From NCBI RefSeq assembly GCF_000422685.1, contig NZ_KE383904.1:258257-322256 (forward strand): a DNA stretch of 64,000 nucleotides, written 5' to 3'. This stretch comes from Flavobacterium gelidilacus DSM 15343. GTDB taxonomy: Bacteria > Bacteroidota > Bacteroidia > Flavobacteriales > Flavobacteriaceae. Every line of letters starts with the position of its first letter. Position 1 is the first letter of the stretch. A program made the position numbers and the translations under genes. This document shows positions 1-9,031 of this stretch, piece after piece. The notes under the pieces were generated by a model. The model made no database searches. It was given only the letters and a program-made list of their open reading frames with translations, and was not told where the DNA came from.

Positions 1-554
1 TTTCATCATTTGACCCAAAATTGATTTCCAACAGAAAAGACATTTTAGCTATGGATAAGTCGGTAGAAGCTTACGGACAAATGACACAAATGAATAAAAT
101 GGGTTTCTTACCAAGACTAAACGCTTTTGGAAGTTATGAATTATATGATACCAAAGTTTTTCAAACTGGTGCAAAAGGATATACAGTTGGAGCTCAATTA
201 TCTTGGAGTGTTTTTGATGGATACAAAACTATCGGAAAATATCAAAAAGCAAAAGCAGATTATGACAAAGCTCAAACCGAAAGTCAACAATACAAAGCAC
301 AAAGTCAGTTGGAATTAAATAAAACCAATCGTCAATTAGTAGATGCTGAAAACAAAGTAAATCTTTCAAAATTAGCTTTAGAGCAATCACAAGAAGCTTA
401 TAGAATTAGAGAAAATCGTTTCAAAGAAGGTTTAGAAAAAACAACCGATTTATTAAATTCAGAAACCTTACAATTCCAAAAAGAATTAGAATACTTACAA
501 GCCGTTTTTGAATATAATTTCACCCAAAAATATTTAGAATTTTTAACCAAATAA
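1..554 (+). CDS. TolC-family outer membrane efflux protein, C-terminal part
   Basis: Outer-membrane channel of a tripartite efflux pump, exporting substrates from the inner-membrane RND pump across the cell envelope. The reading frame is open from base 3 through the window edge, so the gene starts upstream and only about 184 C-terminal residues are seen. These show a strand region rich in aromatic residues (WSVFDGYK, the conserved W-x-hydrophobic-F-D/N-G turn of TolC proteins) followed by long Gln/Lys/Glu-rich helices and the usual ending with an aromatic-rich helix. The membrane-fusion gene follows after about 90 bases, forming the normal TolC-MFP-RND order. The TTG at 21 is an internal Leu codon, not a start. 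Confidence 0.93.
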   Translation, partial: SSFDPKLISNRKDILAMDKSVEAYGQMTQMNKMGFLPRLNAFGSYELYDTKVFQTGAKGYTVGAQLSWSVFDGYKTIGKYQKAKADYDKAQTESQQYKAQSQLELNKTNRQLVDAENKVNLSKLALEQSQEAYRIRENRFKEGLEKTTDLLNSETLQFQKELEYLQAVFEYNFTQKYLEFLTK

Positions 555-646
555 GATGAAAGAAACGAGAAGAAAGAGAAAAGACAAAATTTTTAAGATT
601 TCTCAAATTTCTCAAATCTGTGTTCCAAAAAAATAAAATTATCAAG

Positions 647-1738
647 ATGAAAACAAAAATAACGACATTAATCCTTTCAGCTCTTTTCCTAATCTCTTGT
701 GGTGACGAAAAGAAAAACGAAATCGCAACTGAAACTCCAATCGCAGTAAAAGTTAGTGGAACAACAGAAAACGATAACAGTCCATTTGTAACGGCAAGTG
801 GAAAAATCGAATCCCAAAAAAGTGCCAATGTAAGCACAAGAATGATGGGTTACGTAACCAAAGTCAATGTAAAAATGGGACAAAAAGTAAGTCAAGGTCA
901 ATTATTGGTAAGCATCAATAACACAGATTTACAAGCTAAAAAAGCACAAGTTGACGCTTCTATTTTACAAGCAACTGCAGGATTCAATAATGCAAAAAAA
1001 GATTATGAGCGTTTTAAAACTTTGTTTTCACAGCAAAGTGCTTCTCAAAAAGAATTAGACGATATGACATCTCGTTACGAAATGGCAAAAGCTGGTTTAG
1101 AAGGAGCAAAGCAAATGCGTAACGAAGTTATGGCTCAATTTTCTTACTCAAATATTACAGCACCATTTTCTGGAGAAGTTACAAATACTTTCGTAAAAGA
1201 AGGTGATATGGCAAACCCAGGAATGCCTTTAGTAAGTGTAGAAGGAAACGGCTTAATGCAAGTAATGGCAATGGTTTCTGAAGGAGATATAACTTCAATC
1301 AAAAACGGAATGTCTGTTGATGTTTTAGTAAAATCATCCAACCAACAATTAAAAGGGAAAGTTAGTGAAGTTAGTGGTTCAGCAACAAATACTGGTGGAC
1401 AATATTTAGTAAAAATCAATTTAGATAAAACAGATAAAAATATCCTTTCGGGAATGTTCGTAAATGTTCAATTTCCTATTGAAAAAACAAAGGCTAAAGC
1501 AGAAACAGAAACAAAAAAATCAGATAGGATTTTAGTTCCAGAATCTGCATTAGTAAATCAAGGTCAATTAACTGGAATTTATACTGTAAGTAATAATGTA
1601 GCCATTCTTCGTTGGATAAGAACAGGAAAATCATTCGGAAATCAAGTAGAAGTTCTATCAGGATTATCAGCAGATGAAAAATACATAGTTTCAGCAGAAG
1701 GAAAATTATACAACGGAGTAAAAGTTAGTATTCAGTAA
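647..1738 (+). CDS. RND efflux membrane-fusion (periplasmic adaptor) lipoprotein
   Basis: Periplasmic adaptor that joins the RND pump to TolC. The ATG at 647 is chosen over an upstream GTG at 620 because it gives a clean lipoprotein signal with the lipobox LISC and acylated Cys18. After it come a lipoyl/barrel-sandwich half (VKMGQKVSQGQLL), a helical hairpin rich in Lys/Ala/Gln, the second lipoyl half (TAPFSGEV...VKEGDMANPGMPL) and beta-barrel and membrane-proximal domains. About 363 residues is typical for the family. It sits between the TolC gene and the RND gene. The substrate cannot be told from the sequence. Confidence 0.95.
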   Translation: MKTKITTLILSALFLISCGDEKKNEIATETPIAVKVSGTTENDNSPFVTASGKIESQKSANVSTRMMGYVTKVNVKMGQKVSQGQLLVSINNTDLQAKKAQVDASILQATAGFNNAKKDYERFKTLFSQQSASQKELDDMTSRYEMAKAGLEGAKQMRNEVMAQFSYSNITAPFSGEVTNTFVKEGDMANPGMPLVSVEGNGLMQVMAMVSEGDITSIKNGMSVDVLVKSSNQQLKGKVSEVSGSATNTGGQYLVKINLDKTDKNILSGMFVNVQFPIEKTKAKAETETKKSDRILVPESALVNQGQLTGIYTVSNNVAILRWIRTGKSFGNQVEVLSGLSADEKYIVSAEGKLYNGVKVSIQ

Positions 1739-1822
1739 TTAGTTTTTAGTATTCAGTCGCAGTTTTCATAAAGTTTGAAACCTGAAACTAAAAAAACTAA
1801 AAAAACTTTTAAACAAAAAATT

Positions 1823-4800
1823 ATGCAAGAAGGTATAGCAGGTAAAATAGCCCATTTTTTCATCAATTCTAAATTGACCATTCTATTAATGGTAGGTTTG
1901 ATGATAATTGGAGTATATAGTTCGTTTTTAATTCCACGTGAAGAAGAACCACAAATTAACGTTCCAATGGCCGATGTAATGATTGGTTATCCAGGAGCAA
2001 GTCCGGCAGAAGTTGAAAGTCGTGTCATAAAACCACTTGAAAAAGTATTGTCAAACATCAAAGGAGTGGAGCATTTACATAGTATGGCTATGAATGGTCA
2101 AGCTATGATAATTGTGCAGTTTTATGTGGGAGAAGATTCAGAGCGTTCGTATGTGAAATTATACGATGAGTTGATGAAAAACGAAAATATTTTCCCGAAA
2201 GGTGTTTATAAACCAATGGTAAAAACACGTTCTATTGACGATGTTCCTATGTTGGGGTTAACGCTTTGGAGTGAAACATTAAACGATTTTGAAATTCGTC
2301 AAATTGCAGAAGAAGTTACCTCTGAAATTGAAAAAGTAAAAGATGTTGCCATTACTAAAGAAATTGGTGGAAGAACTCGTCAGCTTAAAGTGGTTTTAGA
2401 CAAAGATAAAATGGCAGAAAACGGAGTAGATGCTCTTGGAATTATGCAAATGATTCAAGCCAATAATGGAAGCTCACAATCAGGAAGTTTTGTGTCAAAA
2501 GACGAAGAGTTTTTAGTTACAACAGGAGAATTTTTATCAAATTCAGAAGATGTAGAAAACTTAGTAATTGGCGTAAATGCAAATATGCCCGTTTATTTAA
2601 AACAAGTAGCTAAAATTCAAGACGGACCAGCAACACCAAGTAGTTATGTGTCTTTTGGATATGGAAAAGCGAATGAAAAATATACCAAAAACAAATCAGA
2701 ATATCCAGCCGTTACGATTTCAGTAGGAAAAGTAAAAGGTGCAGATGCGATGAAAATTTCAGATAAAATTCTTGAAAAAGTCGAGGGTCTAAAGAAAAAT
2801 TTAATCACAAATGATGTGCATGTTGAGGTTTCTAGAAATTACGGAGAAACGGCTTCACACAAAGTAGGTGAATTATTAATGCACCTTGGAATTGCAATTA
2901 TTGCGGTAACGCTTTTAGTAATGTTAGCTATGGGTTGGCGTGGTGGATTAGTAGTATTCTTTTCTGTACCCTTAACCTTTGCATTAACACTATTTGCTTA
3001 TTACATGTTAGGGTATACTTTGAACAGAATTACACTTTTTGCACTAGTTTTCGTAGTAGGAATTGTGGTAGATGATAGTATTATTATAGCCGAGAATATG
3101 CACCGACATTTCAAAATGAAGCGATTGCCTTTCAAACAAGCAGCTATTTTTGCAATTAACGAAGTAGGAAATCCAACGATTTTAGCAACGTTTACCGTAA
3201 TTGCTGCGATTCTTCCAATGGCTTTCGTATCAGGAATGATGGGACCATATATGAGTCCAATGCCAATTGGTGCTTCTATTGCAATGTTACTTTCATTGTT
3301 TGTAGCTTTAACGGTGACACCTTATTTAGGATATCATTTATTACACGAAAAAGACGAACAAAAAGAGAAAGAAGAGCAAGGTTTAGAAACTTCTTGGATT
3401 TATAGAATGTACAATAAATTGGAACGACCATTTTTAGATAGTTCTACAAAACGTAGAGTAATGTTAGGAGTTACTGTTTTGTTGTTAATGGGTTCTGTAG
3501 CGATGTTTTTCACGAAATCAGTTTTAGTTAAAATGCTACCATTTGATAATAAAAACGAGTTTCAAGTAGTAGTAGATATGCCTGAAGGAACAACGTTAGA
3601 AAGAACAGCTGCTGTTACACAAGAAATTGCTCAATATTTGACTACAATTCCAGAAGTGGTAGATTATCAAAATTATATTGGAACTTCTGCACCAATCACG
3701 TTTAACGGACTAGTTCGTCATTACGATTTGCGTGGAGGAAGCAATATGGCTGATATTCAAGTAAACTTATTACACAAAGCAGATCGTGACTTACAAAGTC
3801 ATGATATTGCAAAAATTGTACGTCCAGAAGTGCAAAAAATTGCTAAAAAATACGGAGCTAATGTCAAAATTATTGAAGTTCCACCTGGACCACCAGTTTT
3901 ATCCACTTTAGTTGCCGAAATTTATGGACCAGATTACAAACAACAAATTGAAGTTGCCAATCAAGTAAAAGGAATTCTTGAAAAAACAGCGGATATTGTA
4001 GATGTGGATTGGATGACAGAAGACAATCAAGTTGAATACACCTTAGAAGTTGATAAAGAAAAAGCAATGCTTAACGGAATTGCTCCTCAACAAGTAGTTG
4101 GAAATCTGACGTATTTATTAAAAGAATATCCAGTTTCAAGCCTGTATGATGAAAATTCAAATAATAGTGTTGGAATCGTTCTTTCGTTAGATGATAAAGA
4201 CAAATCATCATTACAAGATATTCAAAACTTAAAAATTAAAGGAAGTAGAGGTAATGTTGTTCCAGTTTCTGATTTGGTAAAAGTGGTTGAAGGAACGTTA
4301 CAAAAAACTATTTATAGAAAAGACCAAAAACGAGTAGTTTATGTAACGGCTGATATGGCTGGAGATTTAGAAAGTCCTGTTTATGCTATTTTAGGCATGA
4401 ATGAAGAATTGCAAAAAATGAAACTACCAAAAGGCTACAAGGTAAATGAACTGTACATGGAACAACCTACAGATGAAAGTGATTTCACGGTTAAATGGGA
4501 TGGAGAATGGCAAATTACCTTAGAAGTATTCCGTGATTTAGGAATTGCTTTTGGAGTAGTAATCGTAATCATTTATATGTTGATTGTTGGATGGTTTCAA
4601 AACTTTAAAACGCCAATGGTCATGATGATGGCTATTCCACTTTCATTAGTCGGAATTGTATTTGGTCACTGGTTGTTAGGAGCTTATTTTACAGCAACAT
4701 CTTTTATTGGAATGATTGCTTTAGCAGGAGTAATGGTGCGGAATTCCGTCTTACTGATTGACTTTATAGAAATACGATTAAACGATGGTGTTCCTTTAAA

Positions 4801-5053
4801 ACAAGCTATTATTGAAGCTGGAGCTGTTAGAACAACGCCAATTTTACTAACAACAGGGGCAGTTGTAATTGGAGCAGTAATCATACTTTTTGATCCAATT
4901 TTCCAAGGATTAGCCATTTCGTTAGTATTTGGAGCAATTGTTTCAACTGTATTAACCTTAATTGTTGTGCCATTAATTTATTACATCGTGGAACGTAAAA
5001 AATGGGAGAAACAAGATGTGATTAAAGAAAATAATGATGAATCTAATATATAA
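1823..5053 (+). CDS. RND-family efflux transporter (AcrB/HAE1-like) inner-membrane pump
   Basis: Proton-driven inner-membrane pump of the tripartite system. I chose the ATG at 1823; a TTG at 1775 would add 16 Lys/Thr-rich residues. The protein has about 1076 residues with the usual duplicated layout: TM1 near the N-terminus (SKLTILLMVGLMIIGVYSSF), a large periplasmic porter domain, a six-helix block around residues 350-520, a second porter domain and a final helix block. The TM4 proton-relay pair is present in GIVVDDSIII. The short loop after TM1 (IPREEEPQINVPMADV) and the overall pattern match a multidrug-type branch better than a metal-exporting CusA branch, but the substrate is not assignable. 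Two small genes follow closely and probably share its mRNA. Confidence 0.95.
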   Translation: MQEGIAGKIAHFFINSKLTILLMVGLMIIGVYSSFLIPREEEPQINVPMADVMIGYPGASPAEVESRVIKPLEKVLSNIKGVEHLHSMAMNGQAMIIVQFYVGEDSERSYVKLYDELMKNENIFPKGVYKPMVKTRSIDDVPMLGLTLWSETLNDFEIRQIAEEVTSEIEKVKDVAITKEIGGRTRQLKVVLDKDKMAENGVDALGIMQMIQANNGSSQSGSFVSKDEEFLVTTGEFLSNSEDVENLVIGVNANMPVYLKQVAKIQDGPATPSSYVSFGYGKANEKYTKNKSEYPAVTISVGKVKGADAMKISDKILEKVEGLKKNLITNDVHVEVSRNYGETASHKVGELLMHLGIAIIAVTLLVMLAMGWRGGLVVFFSVPLTFALTLFAYYMLGYTLNRITLFALVFVVGIVVDDSIIIAENMHRHFKMKRLPFKQAAIFAINEVGNPTILATFTVIAAILPMAFVSGMMGPYMSPMPIGASIAMLLSLFVALTVTPYLGYHLLHEKDEQKEKEEQGLETSWIYRMYNKLERPFLDSSTKRRVMLGVTVLLLMGSVAMFFTKSVLVKMLPFDNKNEFQVVVDMPEGTTLERTAAVTQEIAQYLTTIPEVVDYQNYIGTSAPITFNGLVRHYDLRGGSNMADIQVNLLHKADRDLQSHDIAKIVRPEVQKIAKKYGANVKIIEVPPGPPVLSTLVAEIYGPDYKQQIEVANQVKGILEKTADIVDVDWMTEDNQVEYTLEVDKEKAMLNGIAPQQVVGNLTYLLKEYPVSSLYDENSNNSVGIVLSLDDKDKSSLQDIQNLKIKGSRGNVVPVSDLVKVVEGTLQKTIYRKDQKRVVYVTADMAGDLESPVYAILGMNEELQKMKLPKGYKVNELYMEQPTDESDFTVKWDGEWQITLEVFRDLGIAFGVVIVIIYMLIVGWFQNFKTPMVMMMAIPLSLVGIVFGHWLLGAYFTATSFIGMIALAGVMVRNSVLLIDFIEIRLNDGVPLKQAIIEAGAVRTTPILLTTGAVVIGAVIILFDPIFQGLAISLVFGAIVSTVLTLIVVPLIYYIVERKKWEKQDVIKENNDESNI

Positions 5054-5058
5054 ACATT

Positions 5059-5364
5059 ATGAAACTACTAATAATTACAGCAATAAAAGAGTTTGAAAAA
5101 GAAATCAAACAGAAATTAAAAAAAGCAAAAGTAGAAACGTTTTCTTATAAAAATGTCATTGGATATAGAGATAATACAGAAGATGTAATAGAATCAAATT
5201 GGTTTTCAAGCGAAATGAATAAATCAGAATCTATATTATTTTATGCCTTTGTAAAAAAAGAAAATGTTGACATGTTATTTGATTCTATTAACGAGTTTAA
5301 CGCAAAACAAGAAACGCTTTCACATATTCATGTAGCCGTTTTGGCAATTGAAAAATCAAATTAA
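5059..5364 (+). CDS. Small P-II-like/ferredoxin-fold protein of the RND operon
   Basis: A 101-residue protein starting 5 bases after the RND pump stop, so certainly co-transcribed. It begins MKLLIITAIKEFEKEI and ends HIHVAVLAIEKSN, a pattern of alternating beta strands and amphipathic helices that resembles the P-II/DUF3240 alpha-beta fold of small cytosolic proteins often placed behind RND pumps. No signal peptide, membrane segment or cysteine is present. A regulatory or substrate-sensing role for the pump is inferred from position only. The fold assignment is by eye and moderately sure. Confidence 0.75.
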   Translation: MKLLIITAIKEFEKEIKQKLKKAKVETFSYKNVIGYRDNTEDVIESNWFSSEMNKSESILFYAFVKKENVDMLFDSINEFNAKQETLSHIHVAVLAIEKSN

Positions 5365-5376
5365 AAAAAAGAAAAA

Positions 5377-5565
5377 ATGGTAAATAAATTAATAACAAGA
5401 ATCGCAGGAATATTTATAATACTAAGTGTTCTATTAGGAATGTATGTAAATCCAAACTTTTATTGGTTTACTTTATTCGTTGGAGCAAATCTGCTTCAAT
5501 CATCATTCACCAATTGGTGCTTATTAGGAGATATACTTCGAAAAGTATTTAAAGTGAAAGACTAA
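5377..5565 (+). CDS. DUF2892-type small inner-membrane protein
   Basis: A 62-residue protein with two hydrophobic helices and the motif GANLLQSSFTNWCLLGDILRK, which matches the YgaP-type membrane domain (DUF2892) with its conserved asparagine, Gln-Ser and Cys. In many bacteria this domain sits behind a rhodanese; here it stands alone, 12 bases after the P-II-like gene and at the end of the RND operon. A strong terminator follows. Function in the efflux operon is unknown; the single conserved cysteine could take part in thiol chemistry. Confidence 0.8.
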   Translation: MVNKLITRIAGIFIILSVLLGMYVNPNFYWFTLFVGANLLQSSFTNWCLLGDILRKVFKVKD

Positions 5566-5578
5566 ATAAAAATTTTTA

Positions 5579-5611
5579 AAAGCCGTTTTAATTTCTAAAA
5601 CGGCTTTTTTT
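5579..5611 (+). terminator. Intrinsic terminator of the RND operon
   Basis: An AAGCCGTTTTA stem pairs with TAAAACGGCTT around a short loop and is followed by a run of seven T. It lies just after the DUF2892 gene and ends the efflux operon. Confidence 0.85.
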
Positions 5612-5636
5612 ATCACTAATAATAAATTAAAATATA

Positions 5637-5939
5637 CTATCTGTTTACAATACTAACAGCGGTTCCAGTTATATTCACAGTGATATAGCCACTTGAAGTT
5701 AGTTCTATGTCAACAGCGATTCCTACCACAGCATTGGCATTCAATTTTTCAGCATTTTCTGTTAATTTTTCAAAAGCTTTTGCCTTGATTTCAGAAACAC
5801 TTTCACTAATGCCTTCGTAATATTTTTCCATATTAAAAGTCATGGTCATTTTTTGACTATTGACAGCAATTCCCGAAACAATACCTCTGTATGCTAAAAT
5901 TTTATAATCTTCTACGGAATTGGTTGTGGTTAAAATCAT
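5637..5939 (-). CDS. YbjQ/UPF0145 family protein
   Basis: A 100-residue cytosolic protein of the YbjQ (DUF74, UPF0145) family, sometimes labelled heavy-metal-binding. The family pattern is clear: an N-terminal strand (MILTTTNSVEDYKILAYRGIVSGIAV), a helical middle with ESVSEIKAKAFEKLTENAEKLNANAVVGI spread over about 30 residues, and a C-terminal strand ending in a G-T-A-V motif. Members form pentamer-like rings of unknown function. It is transcribed alone, convergent to the RND operon. Metal binding is not supported by obvious ligand clusters here. Confidence 0.88.
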   Translation of the reverse strand: MILTTTNSVEDYKILAYRGIVSGIAVNSQKMTMTFNMEKYYEGISESVSEIKAKAFEKLTENAEKLNANAVVGIAVDIELTSSGYITVNITGTAVSIVNR

Positions 5940-6004
5940 TGGTTCTTAATTTTTGTTTATAATTAGTAGTTCAAATTAACTTATTGTTACTAATTTTTTT
6001 AATT

Positions 6005-6430
6005 TTAAGAGAAGATTCTCAATTCACTTCCAGTTAATGCAGTGTTATATTGTGTTAAATTTTTAGAACCTGGGCCACTCAAATGTTGCCCTGCATTACT
6101 AAAATTAGCTCCATGATTTGGACAATGAAAATCATTACTACTAGCTACATAATTTACACTTGTTCCATCGTGAGTGCAAGCAGCAGAAACGGCTAAAAAT
6201 GTTCCAGTATTTGTACGAGCAATTACAATTCCATTAGTAACCATAAAACCACCATTTGTAGCTAATGAACCAGTAGAAACATCTACAGTAAAATCTACAC
6301 CTGAAGGAGCAGGAGCAGGGCTGCCTGAGCCGTCATTGCTACAACTTGTTGTTAATCCACCTATACATGCAGGAACTAAAATTAGTGCTGCTCCAAATCC
6401 TGCTTTTGAAAAAAATTCTTTTCTTGTCAT
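6005..6430 (-). CDS. Rieske [2Fe-2S] lipoprotein
   Basis: A 141-residue exported iron-sulfur protein, probably a periplasm-facing electron carrier. Both Rieske cluster motifs are intact: C85-T-H87 and C103-P-N-H106. The ATG at 6430 is chosen because it starts a Tat-like signal (TRKEFFSK with an RK in place of RR), which fits export of a folded cofactor protein. A Cys at residue 22 or 30 could be lipidated. A Gly/Pro/Ala linker separates the anchor from the domain. It follows the TonB receptor gene but also has its own copy of the shared GTAGGG-N16-TGTT site, so it probably belongs to the local sigma regulon. It lacks the transmembrane helix of bc1-type Rieske subunits. Confidence 0.9.
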   Translation of the reverse strand: MTRKEFFSKAGFGAALILVPACIGGLTTSCSNDGSGSPAPAPSGVDFTVDVSTGSLATNGGFMVTNGIVIARTNTGTFLAVSAACTHDGTSVNYVASSNDFHCPNHGANFSNAGQHLSGPGSKNLTQYNTALTGSELRIFS

Positions 6431-6457
6431 AATGTTTAAGCTTTTATATTTTAATAA

Positions 6458-6481
6458 CAATTTCAGCCCCAAAAGCCCTAC
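6458..6481 (-). promoter_or_regulatory. Candidate ECF-sigma promoter, site D
   Basis: On the minus strand GTAGGG (6481-6476) is followed after exactly 16 bases by TGTT (6459-6456), with the A-rich stretch AAAAAAA just upstream. The start of the Rieske gene is about 46 bases below the GTAGGG box. The same arrangement occurs at three other places in this cluster. Confidence 0.6.
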
Positions 6482-6493
6482 TTTTTTTAAAAC

Positions 6494-9031
6494 CTAAAAA
6501 CTATATCTAACAAAAATATTTGGAGTTCTTTTTAGAGCATATGTATTAACTTGCTCTACAGAATTAGAATTAGAATTTATTCTGTAAAATTGATTTAGGT
6601 TAGTTTTTGAATTCAATAAATTTTGGATTGAGAAACCAATTTTCATTTTAGATTTTTGAGTTAAATTAATATCATAAGAACCCGATAAATTAATTTGAAA
6701 GAAATTTTTTAAATTAGTTGAATTTGGATTTGAATATGCTATTTCTGTAGAACTATTACTTAAATATATTGGTGTTAAACTTATTGGGAGAGTTGTAGGT
6801 TTCCCAGTAAACCATTGTGCTCCAAGTGATAAGTCTAATTTATTGAAATTAGTAATTATTGCCGATTTAATAGTATGTTTTATTTCGAAATTATTGGGAA
6901 ATGAAGAAGGAGTTAAATTCTTAAAAGTATAATCATTTTGAGTGAAGGCATAACTTACCCAAAACATTAAATTTTTATATTTTTTTTGAGTTAAAAATTC
7001 GGTGCCATAAACAGTATAACTTCCATTTGTTCTAATAAATTCAAATTGATTTTGAAAAGCTTCTGTCATAGAAGTAATTCCATCTACTTTTTTGTAAAAA
7101 TTATCAACAGTTAATAACCAATTTTTTTTAGAAAATAAAAAACCAAGAGATACTTGGTTACTTTTGATTATTGGAATAGCATTATTGTTTGATAAAACCC
7201 ATCTTCTTTTTTCAATTCCTAAAAAATCTTTTTGTAAATCTACAATTTGCGATGTGACTTGGTGTTTTTTTTCTGCCAAAAATTCTATTGAAAAAAAGGG
7301 TGCAATTTTATAATTAAGTTGTATTCTCGGTTCAAAAATAAAAGATTGAAATTGTTCAATATAATTTTGTCTTATTCCAAACGTACTTAAAAACTTATCA
7401 TTCTTTGAAAGATATTTTAGTTCACCAATTATGGCATGATTACGTAATACATGTTTATTGTTTCTAGAGAAAGTAGGACTATTTATTTTGTCATTATTTC
7501 TTATTCCAATTTCATTGTATTGATAACCATTAGAAAAGGAAAAAACATTAGATAAAATATGATTGTTTTCTAATTTTATACCTATGTCTAAAATCGTATT
7601 TTCTTGATTAAAAATTTGATTATTTTGTATAGATTGATTTTCAGATTGTATATTGAAATAAGAAGTGTAAATAGAAATTTTTGAACTATTTTTCGGATTC
7701 CAATTGGTCTTAAACATCACATTTGCTCCATAAGTTTCTTGATCAAGGACACTTTGTTTAGTTATTATAGTGTTGTTTTCGTTTTTAGATTGATTAATAT
7801 CCAAATCATTTGAAAAGTGCAAAACATCAATAAAAAAATCAGTTTCTTTTTTTATTTTTTGATGATATTGTAAAGATAAATCATAAAAATAAAAATACAC
7901 ATCAGAATTGTAACTAGTATTTAGATTATTAGTTACTATAGTGTTTTGAAACACTTTATTGTAATAATTTTTATAGGTTGACGAACTAAGTAAATCAGTA
8001 AATGAACGTCTTCCGCTAATTTCTAAATTTGATTTTTTTGAAGTTTTTAATTTGGTGTAGAAATCAACATTAATCATATTTATGCCAAAAGCACCAGTTG
8101 ATTTTTCTATTGAATCTGTTTGTGTTGAAATTAGAACGGAACTCGAAACACCATTTCCATAAAAAGAAGAAGTTCCGTTTTTTGAAAGCGTTATTTTATG
8201 AGTTAGATTTGGATTTAAAACAGAAATTAATCCAAAAAAATGCCCTGTTTGATATAGTTGAATGCCATTCCAAAGAAATAAATTTTGATCATGAGTACCA
8301 CCTCTAATACTCATATTAGAAATTGTTCCATCCGTTATGTTTATTCCAGGAATTTGTTGAATTGTTTGAAAAACATCAGGTTCAGATAATCCGGGTAATA
8401 ATCCTTGTTTTTTTGGATTTATTTCAAAAGTTCCGTCTCTTTTTTTTATAATTCCTTTCGTAAGATATTCTTCAAAGATGAAAATATTTAATTCATTGAT
8501 CTTATTTTTTATATAAATTTTTAGGCAATCATTTCCATCAAAATCTGAAGTTTGAATTGTTTTTATATCATAATTCAAGTGAGAAATTTCAATTTCATTA
8601 GTTGATTTTAATTGCAATTCAAAAAAACCTAAAGGATTAGAAATAGCGTAATTATTAGAGTTTTTTATATGAATGGAAGCATTTTCAATTGGAAGTTTTG
8701 CTTCATCATCATAAAGATAGCCACAAACAGTTTTGTCTAAGTTTTGATTGTTAACAACAGAAATATATTTACCAGAAACAAAAATAAATTTAAGTTGCGT
8801 TTTTTGAGTTATATAATCAAGCTTGTCAAATAAAGATAATGAATTTTTTGGAGGAATAATTTTAAATGAAGTAATTTCATCTTCAATAAAATTAAAATTG
8901 ACTTTGTGTTGTATGCTTATTTTTTCTAAAATTTCTTTCAACAAGAGACCTTCATTTTTGTCTTGTGCCACCAATTTTGGAACTAAAACAAAAAAAGCAA
9001 TTATAATTAGTATTATATTTTTTTTTATCAC
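6494..9031 (-). CDS. TonB-dependent receptor with STN signalling domain (FecA-like)
   Basis: An 845-residue outer-membrane receptor that takes up a ligand with TonB energy and reports its presence to FecR. Order: signal peptide (ending about LVAQ, residue 22), a STN domain near 28-95 of the type that contacts FecR, a carboxypeptidase-regulatory-like beta domain near 101-190, a plug domain (DVFQTIQQIPGINI... SIRGGTHDQNLFLWNG) and a 22-strand-type barrel ending in a terminal Phe (RYSF). There is no SusD partner, so a siderophore, haem, metal or cofactor ligand is more likely than a glycan, but the ligand is unknown. Its start overlaps the fecR stop by 4 bases (ATGA), so the two are translationally coupled. 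Confidence 0.93.
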   Translation of the reverse strand: MIKKNIILIIIAFFVLVPKLVAQDKNEGLLLKEILEKISIQHKVNFNFIEDEITSFKIIPPKNSLSLFDKLDYITQKTQLKFIFVSGKYISVVNNQNLDKTVCGYLYDDEAKLPIENASIHIKNSNNYAISNPLGFFELQLKSTNEIEISHLNYDIKTIQTSDFDGNDCLKIYIKNKINELNIFIFEEYLTKGIIKKRDGTFEINPKKQGLLPGLSEPDVFQTIQQIPGINITDGTISNMSIRGGTHDQNLFLWNGIQLYQTGHFFGLISVLNPNLTHKITLSKNGTSSFYGNGVSSSVLISTQTDSIEKSTGAFGINMINVDFYTKLKTSKKSNLEISGRRSFTDLLSSSTYKNYYNKVFQNTIVTNNLNTSYNSDVYFYFYDLSLQYHQKIKKETDFFIDVLHFSNDLDINQSKNENNTIITKQSVLDQETYGANVMFKTNWNPKNSSKISIYTSYFNIQSENQSIQNNQIFNQENTILDIGIKLENNHILSNVFSFSNGYQYNEIGIRNNDKINSPTFSRNNKHVLRNHAIIGELKYLSKNDKFLSTFGIRQNYIEQFQSFIFEPRIQLNYKIAPFFSIEFLAEKKHQVTSQIVDLQKDFLGIEKRRWVLSNNNAIPIIKSNQVSLGFLFSKKNWLLTVDNFYKKVDGITSMTEAFQNQFEFIRTNGSYTVYGTEFLTQKKYKNLMFWVSYAFTQNDYTFKNLTPSSFPNNFEIKHTIKSAIITNFNKLDLSLGAQWFTGKPTTLPISLTPIYLSNSSTEIAYSNPNSTNLKNFFQINLSGSYDINLTQKSKMKIGFSIQNLLNSKTNLNQFYRINSNSNSVEQVNTYALKRTPNIFVRYSF

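Noticed and set aside
1932-1947. parS-like CCACGTGAA word in the RND pump gene
   Set aside because: Only the core CACGTG and a few flanks match the TGTTtCACGTGaAACA consensus, about 5 mismatches, inside coding sequence and 46 kb from parAB.
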